The position numbers were made by a program, and so were the translations under genes. Shown here one piece after another: positions 1 to 6,408 of a stretch of DNA of 11,353 nucleotides. Position 1 is the stretch's first letter. Each line of letters starts with the position of its first letter. The DNA is from Blautia sp. Lineage in GTDB: Bacteria; Bacillota; Clostridia; Lachnospirales; Lachnospiraceae. The DNA lies in NCBI GenBank assembly GCA_030841965.1, contig JAUUSJ010000138.1:1-11353 (forward strand), in the 5' to 3' direction. Under the pieces are notes generated by a model. The model made no database searches, had not been told where the DNA came from, and was given only the letters and a program-made list of their open reading frames with translations.

Positions 1-50
1 CACTCTCTATCGTTTTCGGAGGAGATATCTGCTTGCTCTCTTGGCTGTGT
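1..50 (-). repeat. Partial palindromic element, left window edge
   Basis: The reverse complement of 1-50 aligns without gaps to 289-338, the left arm of the full element at 289-500, with 39 of 50 positions equal. The last 16 bases (AAAACGATAGAGAGTG on the - strand) are identical. This is read as the outer arm of a third copy in inverted orientation, whose body lies outside the window. It carries the same inner-arm variant as the 289-500 copy, not the one in the 10869 copy. Confidence 0.6.
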
Positions 51-67
51 ATTGGAAAACAATCTAA

Positions 68-133
68 AGATACACTATTTTATTATAGTTTCTCAAGCAT
101 GTATTGGAGAAACTATAATAAGATAGTGTATCT
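68..133. repeat. 27-bp near-perfect inverted repeat (hairpin)
   Basis: The arms 68-94 and 107-133 are complementary over 27 bp with a single T.G mismatch and enclose a 12-nt loop. The arms are AT-rich (AGATACACTAT... / ...ATAGTGTATCT). No T-run follows on either strand, so it is not a standard intrinsic terminator. It could be a remnant of a small mobile element or an extruding palindrome. No gene lies nearby on the left. Confidence 0.7.
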
Positions 134-288
134 ATTTAGGAAATTTGAATTCTTATTTTAAAAAAATTTTTATTCTTACAGGTATATCTGCTTTGTCTTT
201 GAAATACAAAGCAAGTTATTTCTTAATTTAATGTATATTCAGAAGGATACTTATTCAATAGAATACCAAATTACTGCGTTTTGCCAGT

Positions 289-500
289 GCACAGCCAAAA
301 GAGGAGACCGGTATCTGTCCCAAAAACGATAGAGAGTGGAGCGATTTTTCGATATACTTAGCTTTGTCGCTGGAGCACTGTTTGAGCGCCGTAGGTGCGA
401 GTTTGCGGGAGGCGGCAAAAATCAGCGTATGTCGAAAAATCGTGGGAACGAACGTGTTTTTGGGACAGATACCGGTCTCCTCTTTTAGCGTCTGTCCCCA
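289..500 (+). repeat. ~200-bp palindromic intergenic element, copy 1
   Basis: The element has a perfect 31-bp outer inverted repeat (297-327 with 456-486). An unpaired stretch (328-341 opposite 443-455) follows, then a 16-bp inner stem (342-357 with 427-442). A 9-bp stem (363-371 with 411-419) and a terminal GCGCC-GTA-GGTGC hairpin (386-398) complete it. Positions 345-460 match 10922-11037 in the second copy at 111 of 116 positions. Homology to copy 2 continues weakly past the arm (TTAGCGTCT...). There is no convincing coding sequence. It is either a non-autonomous mobile element or a structured RNA. The exact boundaries are uncertain by about 10 bp. Confidence 0.85.
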
Positions 501-576
501 TCATCTCTTATGTCCCCATTCCCCTTAAATCGTTTCACAAAACATCTAACGCCTCCAAAAGACTTTAAAATAGATA

Positions 577-605
577 TGGAAAAATCTCCAAATATGGTGT
601 AAAAT
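577..605 (+). promoter_or_regulatory. Possible glpP promoter
   Basis: TGGAAA (577-582) and TAAAAT (600-605) are spaced by 17 bp, about 37 bp before the glpP start. The -35 match is weak (4 of 6). It is the best sigma-A-like site in the stretch between the palindromic element and glpP. Confidence 0.35.
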
Positions 606-642
606 AAAATTAAGATTTAATTTCAAAAGAGGAGGATTTTTT

Positions 643-1209
643 GTGAAAAAAGAATATCAAGAGATGTTTGAGGATTTTCCTATTATTATGGCAATTCGAG
701 ATGACGAAGCCTTGGAGGAGAGTTTGCAGGCAGATTGTAAAATTGTATTTATTTTGTATGGGACGGTTTGTAATATTAAAGACATTGTACAAAGGATTGT
801 AGACGCAGGAAAGCTTGCCCTAGTTCATATGGATATGATATCTGGTCTATCTACAAAAGAAGTAGCAGTTGATTTCATAAAAGAACAGACAAGCGCACAT
901 GGCATTATCAGCACACGCTCTTCGGTCATAAAAAGGGGAAAAGAGCTCGGATTATTTACGATTCAAAGATTTTTCTTATTAGATTCTATGGCACTTGCCA
1001 ATTTAAAAAAGCAGAGTGAGGTATCTCACCCAGATTTTATTGAGATTATGCCTGGCATTATTCCAAGAGTTCTACAGCGAGTTTGTGAGGAAGTGTATCC
1101 GAATGTAATAGCCGGCGGATTGATTTCTAGGAAGGAAGACATCTTAAATGCATTGAATGCTGGTGTGACGGCAATTTCTACAACGGATCATACTCTGTGG
1201 TATATGTAG
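643..1209 (+). CDS. glpP: Glycerol-3-phosphate-responsive antiterminator GlpP
   Basis: This encodes 188 aa, close to the usual ~190 aa of the family. It starts at GTG 643, chosen because AAGAGGAGG (627-635) lies 7 nt upstream. Family hallmarks are visible: the N-terminal PIIMAIRD segment, HMDMISGL (62-69), GIISTRS (ends at S93), FIEIMPGIIPRV (around 137) and AGGLI (157-161). This is the pattern of the TIM-barrel-like G3P-antiterminator family. In Bacillus, GlpP with glycerol 3-phosphate binds glp leader mRNA and prevents termination. The next operon is a glycerol-3-phosphate dehydrogenase set preceded by a leader with competing hairpins, so its target is probably right next door. No terminator is seen after the stop, so read-through into that leader is possible. 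The function call is firm. Confidence 0.95.
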   Translation: MKKEYQEMFEDFPIIMAIRDDEALEESLQADCKIVFILYGTVCNIKDIVQRIVDAGKLALVHMDMISGLSTKEVAVDFIKEQTSAHGIISTRSSVIKRGKELGLFTIQRFFLLDSMALANLKKQSEVSHPDFIEIMPGIIPRVLQRVCEEVYPNVIAGGLISRKEDILNALNAGVTAISTTDHTLWYM

Positions 1210-1244
1210 ATTAGGAAAAAAAGCAAAAAATTTATCAAAAACAC

Positions 1245-1273
1245 TTGAAAAATTAACAAAAGTGTGCTATATT
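1245..1273 (+). promoter_or_regulatory. Promoter of the glp dehydrogenase operon
   Basis: TTGAAA (1245-1250), a 17-bp spacer, and TATATT (1268-1273), preceded by TGC as an extended -10. Predicted transcription start is near 1280, leaving an untranslated leader of about 280 nt before the start at 1563. Confidence 0.75.
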
Positions 1274-1290
1274 AAATGTACAACATAAAT

Positions 1291-1380
1291 AGTGCTGGAG
1301 AACGAGAGCCAAGGCAATTAAAACCAATGGGAGATTGGGTTTGTTTGCGTTGGTTTTATTATTTCCTTTTTTTAGGAAAT
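1291..1380 (+). promoter_or_regulatory. Putative GlpP-controlled terminator/antiterminator leader
   Basis: A terminator-like hairpin pairs AAAACCAATG (1320-1329) with CGTTGGTTTT (1348-1357), one G.U pair included, followed after about 8 nt by a T-run (1367-1373). A smaller alternative hairpin pairs AAACCAAT (1321-1328) with ATTGGGTTT (1334-1342) and uses the same left arm, so the two exclude each other. The T-run also sits in the loop of a short ATTTCCT/AGGAAAT hairpin. Just upstream is GGAGAACGAGAGCC (1297-1310), a purine-rich single-stranded stretch that could be the protein contact. Antitermination by GlpP is known for glp leaders in Firmicutes; its use here is inferred from structure and neighbourhood. 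Confidence 0.6.
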
Positions 1381-1562
1381 ATATACTAATTATAGGAGAT
1401 TTTGGAAAATACATAGTGAGAGAACCTTGGATGGTATTTATCCTCTATCGTATGGTCAGAAAATTTTCTATTTGGCTCAAGCTCTGTTAATGTAGCACTC
1501 ACAGTGCGACATGTGAGTTCACTATTTGGTCATTCTATATAAAACAAATGGAGGGAATTAAT
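1381..1562 (+). other. Remainder of the glp leader, non-coding
   Basis: No gene or second promoter could be supported here. A short hairpin, CTCACA with TGTGAG around 1497-1516, lies about 45 nt before the start codon. The ribosome binding site GGAGGG (1550-1555) closes the stretch. Confidence 0.5.
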
Positions 1563-2996
1563 ATGTATGACGTAATTATCATTGGTGCGGGAGTTACAGG
1601 CTGCGCCACTGCTTATGAATTAAGCAAGTACAACACTAACGTTCTGATTCTTGAAAAAGAAAATGATGTCTCTATGGGAACAACAAAAGCAAATAGTGCT
1701 ATTATTCATGCGGGATATGACCCAGACCCAGGTACGGATATGGCAAAGTACAATGTAAAGGGCAATGAGATGATTCGCAATATGGTGGCAGATTTGGATG
1801 TTCCATTCCATCAGATTGGATCCTTGGTTGTCGCATTTAGCGAGGAAGAGTTGGGAACATTAAAGGAATTATATGATCGTGGCGTAGTAAATGGTGTTCC
1901 TGATATGGAAATTTGGGACGAGGCAAAATTAAAAGCGGAGGAGCCAAATATCGCTCCAGAGGCAAAAGGCGCTTTATTTGCTCCTACAGCTGGTGTTATC
2001 AGCCCATGGGATTTTGCGCTTGCAATGGCGGAAGTTGCAGTAAAGAACGGTGTTGAGTTAAAGGTTAATACAAAGGTTGAGAATATCGAGAAGATTGACG
2101 GTGGCTATAAAGTAACGACAAATAACGGTACATACGAGGCAAAATTCATTTGTAATGCGGCTGGCGTTCAGGCTGATCAGATTAGTGAGATGGTGAACGA
2201 GAAGAAGTTTACAATCACTCCAAATAAGGGCGAGTACTATCTGCTCGACAAAAACCAGGGCGAGTTAGTAAACCATGTCATCTTCCAATGTCCGAATGAA
2301 AAAGGAAAAGGTGTTTTGGTTTCTCCAACCGTACATGGCAATCTTATCGTGGGACCAAACTCTGAGAATACAGACGAGGACGATTTATCTACTACATTGG
2401 ACGGATTGGCTTATGTCAGCTCACAGGCACTTAAGTCTGTTCCTTCTATTAATTACAGAGAGTCTATCCGTAATTTCGCTGGATTACGTGCCAGAACAGG
2501 AATTCATGACTATTTCATTTATGAGGGCGAGAAGGGCTTCTTTAACTTAGCAGGTATGGCTTCTCCTGGACTTTCCTCCGCTCCAGCAGTGGCAGTTGAT
2601 GTTGTCAAATGGATGCAGGAAGAGGGACTTTCTAAGGAAGAGAAGAAGGATTTTGACGGAACAAGAAAGGTTCTTCGCTTTAAGCATTTAAGTCATGAGG
2701 AGAGAGCAGAGGCAATCAAGAAAAATCCTCTCTACGGAAAGATTATTTGCCGTTGTGAGACAGTCACAGAGGGTGAGATTGTAGATGCACTTCACAGAAA
2801 TATCGTTCCAACGACAATCGACGGTATTAAGAGACGTTGTAATCCAGGTATGGGACGTTGCCAAGGTGGTTTCTGTGGACCTAGAGTACAAGAAATCATT
2901 GCAAGAGAGTTAAATATGCCATTGGCAGATGTTGTTCAAGATCGCAATGGTACAGTTATTATCACTGGTGAAACAAAAACAGGAGGTGCCTTATAA
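1563..2996 (+). CDS. glpA: GlpA-type glycerol-3-phosphate dehydrogenase with BFD domain
   Basis: This flavoprotein (477 aa) is expected to oxidise sn-glycerol 3-phosphate to dihydroxyacetone phosphate. The start at 1563 is preferred over the in-frame ATG at 1548 because GGAGGG (1550-1555) sits 7 nt before it and gives the usual MYDVIIIGAG beginning. The FAD-binding Rossmann motif is G8-A-G10-V-T-G13 with the ribose-binding E31. TTKANSAIIHAGYD follows, typical of the DAO/GlpA group. The C-terminal third is a BFD-like [2Fe-2S] domain with C396-x-C398 and C433-x4-C438, plus C426. It overlaps the next gene by 1 nt (TAATG). The glpP-linked setting supports glycerol 3-phosphate as substrate; sequence alone would also allow another 2-hydroxyacid. 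No GlpC-type membrane subunit is present, so electrons probably leave through the next two proteins. Confidence 0.85.
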   Translation: MYDVIIIGAGVTGCATAYELSKYNTNVLILEKENDVSMGTTKANSAIIHAGYDPDPGTDMAKYNVKGNEMIRNMVADLDVPFHQIGSLVVAFSEEELGTLKELYDRGVVNGVPDMEIWDEAKLKAEEPNIAPEAKGALFAPTAGVISPWDFALAMAEVAVKNGVELKVNTKVENIEKIDGGYKVTTNNGTYEAKFICNAAGVQADQISEMVNEKKFTITPNKGEYYLLDKNQGELVNHVIFQCPNEKGKGVLVSPTVHGNLIVGPNSENTDEDDLSTTLDGLAYVSSQALKSVPSINYRESIRNFAGLRARTGIHDYFIYEGEKGFFNLAGMASPGLSSAPAVAVDVVKWMQEEGLSKEEKKDFDGTRKVLRFKHLSHEERAEAIKKNPLYGKIICRCETVTEGEIVDALHRNIVPTTIDGIKRRCNPGMGRCQGGFCGPRVQEIIARELNMPLADVVQDRNGTVIITGETKTGGAL

Positions 2997-4258
2997 TGTT
3001 GTATGATGTAATAGTAGTAGGAGGCGGCCCAGCAGGTCTTGCAGCAGCCATTGAAGCTAGTAAAAATGGAGCAGAGAGTGTATTAATTATCGAGCGTGAC
3101 AGAGAGCTTGGCGGTATTTTGAATCAGTGTATTCACAATGGATTTGGTCTTCATCATTTTAAGGAGGAGCTTACAGGTCCTGAGTATGCAGGAAAGTTCA
3201 TCGATATGTTAAAGGATACGAATATCGAGATTATGTTGGATACGATGGTTCTTGAGGTTCAAGAAGATAAGAAGGTTCATGCCATGAATAAAAAGGATGG
3301 ATATATGTTATTGGAGGCAAAATCCATCGTCTTAAATATGGGATGTCGTGAGAGAACAAGAGGTGCGATTGCGATTCCTGGTGACCGTCCAGCCGGTGTA
3401 TTTACAGCGGGTGCGGCACAGAGATATGTCAATATCGAGGGATATATGGTTGGTAAGAAAGTACTGATTTTAGGTTCTGGAGATATCGGACTTATCATGG
3501 CAAGAAGAATGACATTAGAGGGTGCTAAGGTTGTTGCCTGTGTCGAGTTAATGCCTTATTCTAATGGTTTGACACGTAATATCGTACAATGTCTTGAAGA
3601 TTATAATATTCCTCTATATTTGGCTCATACAATCACAGATATTAAGGGTAAAGACAGAGTAGAAGAGGTTGTTGTACAAAAGGTTGGTCCAGATAGAAAG
3701 CCAATTCCTGGAACAGAGATTGTATTTGATGTTGATACAGTACTGTTATCTGTAGGTTTGATTCCTGAGAACGAGCTCTCAAGAGCAGTTGGTCTTGAGA
3801 TGGATAGAAGAACAAACGGACCAGTTGTATTTGAGAATATGGAGACATCCATTCCTGGTATATTCGCAAGTGGTAATGTTGTCCATGTACATGACTTAGT
3901 AGACTTCGTTACAGCTGAGAGTCAAAGAGCTGGTGCGAGTGCAGCTGCTTATATTAAGGACGGAGAGATATCTGACGAGGGATGCATTTACTTGAAGAAT
4001 GGAAATGCAGTCAATTATACAGTGCCTCAGAAGGTTCGTCCAGCGAATGTGGACAAGAAGATTGAGGTATTCTTCCGTGTGAATAATGTCTATAAGAATG
4101 TGATTATTTCTGTCACAACAGGCGGAGAGGAGATTGCGAAGTTTAAGAGAGAGCATATGGCTCCAGGTGAGATGGAGAAGATTGCAATTCCTAAGATGTT
4201 CTTAGACAAAGCAGTTGACAATGAGATTACGATTTCTATTAGAAAGGATGGCGAATAG
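2996..4258 (+). CDS. FAD/NAD(P)-dependent oxidoreductase, partner of GlpA
   Basis: This 420-aa protein belongs to the two-dinucleotide-fold reductase family. It has an N-terminal FAD motif GGGPAG (9-14), the distinctive GILNQCIHNGFGLHHF stretch with C45, GCRERTRG with C117, and a second Rossmann motif GSGDIG (160-165). The FAD-closing segment ASGNVVHVHDLVDFV comes near residue 290. The last ~70 residues form an extra beta-rich tail. AGGAGG lies at 2981-2986 and the start overlaps the glpA stop, so the two are probably translated together. It most likely moves electrons between the GlpA-like subunit and NAD(P) or another carrier. This is inferred from the conserved gene trio; E. coli GlpB is not a close match. 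Confidence 0.85.
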   Translation: MLYDVIVVGGGPAGLAAAIEASKNGAESVLIIERDRELGGILNQCIHNGFGLHHFKEELTGPEYAGKFIDMLKDTNIEIMLDTMVLEVQEDKKVHAMNKKDGYMLLEAKSIVLNMGCRERTRGAIAIPGDRPAGVFTAGAAQRYVNIEGYMVGKKVLILGSGDIGLIMARRMTLEGAKVVACVELMPYSNGLTRNIVQCLEDYNIPLYLAHTITDIKGKDRVEEVVVQKVGPDRKPIPGTEIVFDVDTVLLSVGLIPENELSRAVGLEMDRRTNGPVVFENMETSIPGIFASGNVVHVHDLVDFVTAESQRAGASAAAYIKDGEISDEGCIYLKNGNAVNYTVPQKVRPANVDKKIEVFFRVNNVYKNVIISVTTGGEEIAKFKREHMAPGEMEKIAIPKMFLDKAVDNEITISIRKDGE

Positions 4259-4260
4259 AC

Positions 4261-4605
4261 ATGACAGAATTAATTTGTATCGTGTGTCCTAAGGGATGCC
4301 ACTTAAAGGTAGATGAAGAGAACGGATATAGCGTGAAGGGAAATTCTTGTCCACGTGGAGCAGAGTATGGAAAGAAAGAATTGGTGAATCCAACACGTGT
4401 TATCACTTCTACGGCTCGTATTGAGAATGCGGCTTATCGCAGAATTCCAGTGAAGACAAACAGTGATATTCCAAAAGGAAAGATTCCTGAGATTATGGAA
4501 GAGATTGCGAAGGTGACAGTAACTGCACCAATTCATTGTGGCGATGTTATCATTAAGGATGTGCTTGGTCTTGGCGTGGATGTAGTTGCAACAAAGACGA
4601 TGTAA
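4261..4605 (+). CDS. DUF1667 cysteine-cluster protein of the glp trio
   Basis: This 114-aa protein has C6-x2-C9-x3-C13 and C30 near the N-terminus (ICIVCPKGC and GNSCPRG). The spacing resembles the [4Fe-4S]-binding N-terminal region of molybdopterin oxidoreductases, though no such enzyme domain follows. Another cysteine occurs in HCGD. The body (NPTRVITSTARI ... IPVKT) is the recognisable DUF1667 pattern. Its start lies 2 nt after the previous stop. In clostridia and Thermotoga this family regularly follows the two flavoproteins upstream, so an iron-sulfur electron-transfer role is likely but inferred. Confidence 0.85.
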   Translation: MTELICIVCPKGCHLKVDEENGYSVKGNSCPRGAEYGKKELVNPTRVITSTARIENAAYRRIPVKTNSDIPKGKIPEIMEEIAKVTVTAPIHCGDVIIKDVLGLGVDVVATKTM

Positions 4606-4611
4606 TGTCAG

Positions 4612-5187
4612 ATGCATACAGTAATCGCAAGTGAGACAAAATTAAGCAGTTTTTTGACTGCATTGCTTCTTCGAGCTGGGGAGGAAGTGGTGAGCCTCTC
4701 TGGCTCGGCAAAAAAGAGGCAGATTACACTAAAGAGTGAGACAGATGGGTATTTTATTGTGTATCCAGAATCTATCTCATATGAACAGGCGAGAGAAAAA
4801 CGGATAGAGCTTTTTATTCTCGATTTGGAGGAGGAATTGTCCGATAAGTTTTTGGACATACTAGATGGGCAAAACGGAATTGTCTTTTGTATGTATCAGG
4901 CTTCTTTGGACGAAGAGAAGGAAAAGGCGCTATCGGCGAAGTATGAAGCTATGTTAGATGGTCCTTTGAGAGAAAGGTCGGCTCTTTTAGTCAGGGTGGC
5001 GACAGAACTAGAAGAGGTGGAGCAGGATTTTATTATACATACAGGAGATAAAACGTGTGAGTTCTACTATGATAGGGTTCATAGGATTTCCATGTTTGAT
5101 GTAGAGATGATAGAGGACTTGCTTTCGGATATCGGACTTTGGTGCGAGCAAAAAGGACGTAAAGAGAAGGAAAATTGGGTGTTTTGA
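4612..5187 (+). CDS. Unrecognised 191-aa acidic protein
   Basis: I do not recognise this family. The start at 4612 is 6 nt after the DUF1667 stop, with no clear ribosome binding site, so translation is probably coupled. The protein is acidic, with Glu-rich helical stretches (for example LDLEEELSDKFLDILDG and ATELEEVEQDF). It has no signal peptide or membrane segment and only scattered cysteines. Its N-terminus (VIASETKLSSFLTALLLRAGEEVV) could begin an alpha/beta fold. It is the last gene before a strong terminator, so it belongs to the glp operon transcript. Full-length frame and codon use like its neighbours argue that it is a real gene. Confidence 0.7.
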   Translation: MHTVIASETKLSSFLTALLLRAGEEVVSLSGSAKKRQITLKSETDGYFIVYPESISYEQAREKRIELFILDLEEELSDKFLDILDGQNGIVFCMYQASLDEEKEKALSAKYEAMLDGPLRERSALLVRVATELEEVEQDFIIHTGDKTCEFYYDRVHRISMFDVEMIEDLLSDIGLWCEQKGRKEKENWVF

Positions 5188-5197
5188 GAATAATAAG

Positions 5198-5238
5198 AAG
5201 AGAGAGCTTGAGTAGGTGATAAGCTCTCTCTTTTTTTT
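5198..5238 (+). terminator. Intrinsic terminator of the glp operon
   Basis: A 12-bp stem pairs AAGAGAGAGCTT (5198-5209) with AAGCTCTCTCTT (5221-5232), with an 11-nt loop, and runs into T8 (5231-5238). Confidence 0.9.
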
Positions 5239-5295
5239 ATGAAAAGATTGTTGAATTTTTCACAAAGAAATCCTGCAAATTTATAAAAAAGGGAG

Positions 5296-5324
5296 TTGTA
5301 TCTTTTTTTTATAAATGGTATGAT
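5296..5324 (+). promoter_or_regulatory. Promoter of the cbiET-like/por operon
   Basis: TTGTAT (5296-5301), a 17-bp spacer including a T-run, and TATGAT (5319-5324) preceded by TGG as an extended -10. The predicted start is near 5331, giving a ~125-nt leader that contains a strong hairpin. Confidence 0.65.
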
Positions 5325-5351
5325 AGAAAATGCTTTTATATTATGATACCA

Positions 5352-5414
5352 GGGTCAAAAGTTCCAAAATCCGATGCAAGCTTGCTTGCAAGAGGATTTT
5401 GGAACTTGGGACCC
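5352..5414 (+). repeat. Strong hairpin in the leader of the por operon
   Basis: GGGTC (5352-5356) pairs with GACCC (5410-5414). AAGTTCCAAAATCC (5359-5372) pairs perfectly with GGATTTTGGAACTT (5394-5407). TGCAAG (5375-5380) pairs with CTTGCA (5385-5390) around a CTTG loop. No T-run follows, so it is not a simple terminator. It ends about 27 nt before the ribosome binding site. It may be a repeat element that has landed in the leader or a regulatory and mRNA-stabilising structure. Confidence 0.75.
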
Positions 5415-5455
5415 GCCAAAATATAATAGAGAAGAATACAAAGGAGGGTCGGATA

Positions 5456-6364
5456 ATGATGGAAAATAAACCAGTATTTTCAAGCCAAAATATCTTATCT
5501 TGGTTGGGCTATTATGCAGATATGCTTGGGACGAGCCCAGAAAAATTCATGTTATTGAATATATGTGGGAGAGAGAGAAATGTTATTCCAGCGATTCGCA
5601 CGCATAAGAGAGTGATGGTATTTGCGGATGGAGGACATGAGGATATTTTTTATGAGTTTTGGATTGCGGGACTCGGAGAGTACGATATCTGGTATAGTGA
5701 GGGACTCGAACCTATAGAGCAGCCGGTACATACGAAGATTAAAAATTTGATTAATGTCAAGCTAAAGGCTCCGACGGTATTTTTAGTGATGAATGAAAAT
5801 ACGAGAGAGTCCTATCAGATTGGTATTAAGAATGAGAATTTTACAAGAGGTTCTGTTCGATATGTCGGCAATGAGATTCGTGCGGTTATTATGAGTATGC
5901 TTGAGATAGATGCGAATGATACTATCTGTATCGTCAGCGGCGAGAGTATCGTGATTGAGTCGGCGATGGCGGCAAGTTATGGGAATATTATTGCAGTTGA
6001 ATACCATGAGGATGACCAGGATACGATGGAGCAAAATATTGAGCAGTTTGGTGTGAGAAATGTTCAGATTGTTCCAGATTTGAGCCAGGAGTCTCTAGAT
6101 AGTATGCCAGTTCCTAGGTTGTCTTTTATTGTGGCGACAAAGAAGCTGGAGGAGGAGATTCAAAGCTTGCTTTTGAAAAATCCAAAGATGAAGTTTGTCA
6201 TCTATACATTGGAGCTTGATATTTTATCTAGTATTAAGAATATTTTTAAGATTTATAATATTAAAAATATGGAAGTGACGCAGATTTCAGTTTCTAAGAC
6301 GGATAAAAACAGTATATTTGTGGCACAGCCATCTCCATGGCTGATTACCGGAGAGGCAGAGTAA
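5456..6364 (+). CDS. Degenerate CbiE/CbiT-like methyltransferase protein
   Basis: This encodes 302 aa. The start at ATG 5456 is supported by AAGGAGGG (5441-5448); an in-frame ATG at 5330 lies at the promoter start and is rejected. Residues ~25-110 resemble the second half of CbiE: LLNICGRERNVIPAI fits the LHGRD region, and RVMVFADGG (52-60) fits the LTDGGNTP strand. IAGLGEYDIWYSEGLEP (70-86) fits the following LG...E segment. Residues ~135-215 resemble CbiT: GNEIRAVIMSML, DTICIVSGESIVIESA (155-170), IIAVE (178-182) and FGVRNVQIVPD. The CbiT SAM loop (DIGAGTGS type) has lost its Asp and most glycines, and the CbiE N-terminal half is absent. Corrin methylation is therefore unlikely. It leads an operon with porCDAB, 44 nt upstream of porC. 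The homology is my own pattern reading; the function is unknown. Confidence 0.7.
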   Translation: MMENKPVFSSQNILSWLGYYADMLGTSPEKFMLLNICGRERNVIPAIRTHKRVMVFADGGHEDIFYEFWIAGLGEYDIWYSEGLEPIEQPVHTKIKNLINVKLKAPTVFLVMNENTRESYQIGIKNENFTRGSVRYVGNEIRAVIMSMLEIDANDTICIVSGESIVIESAMAASYGNIIAVEYHEDDQDTMEQNIEQFGVRNVQIVPDLSQESLDSMPVPRLSFIVATKKLEEEIQSLLLKNPKMKFVIYTLELDILSSIKNIFKIYNIKNMEVTQISVSKTDKNSIFVAQPSPWLITGEAE

Positions 6365-6408
6365 TTAGATAATAGTAGTTTAAAAGGAAGATAGAAAGAG
6401 GAAAAATA

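Noticed and set aside
190..212. Small hairpin GCTTTGT/ACAAAGC
   Set aside because: Seven base pairs in AT-rich DNA with no T-run or gene link can occur by chance.
1548..1562. Start of the GlpA-like protein at the upstream ATG
   Set aside because: The ribosome binding site GGAGGG would lie inside the coding sequence; the start at 1563 gives the standard N-terminus.
5330..5455. N-terminal extension of the CbiE/CbiT-like gene from an upstream ATG
   Set aside because: The extension would begin at the predicted transcription start, cover the leader hairpin and ignore the good AAGGAGGG before 5456.
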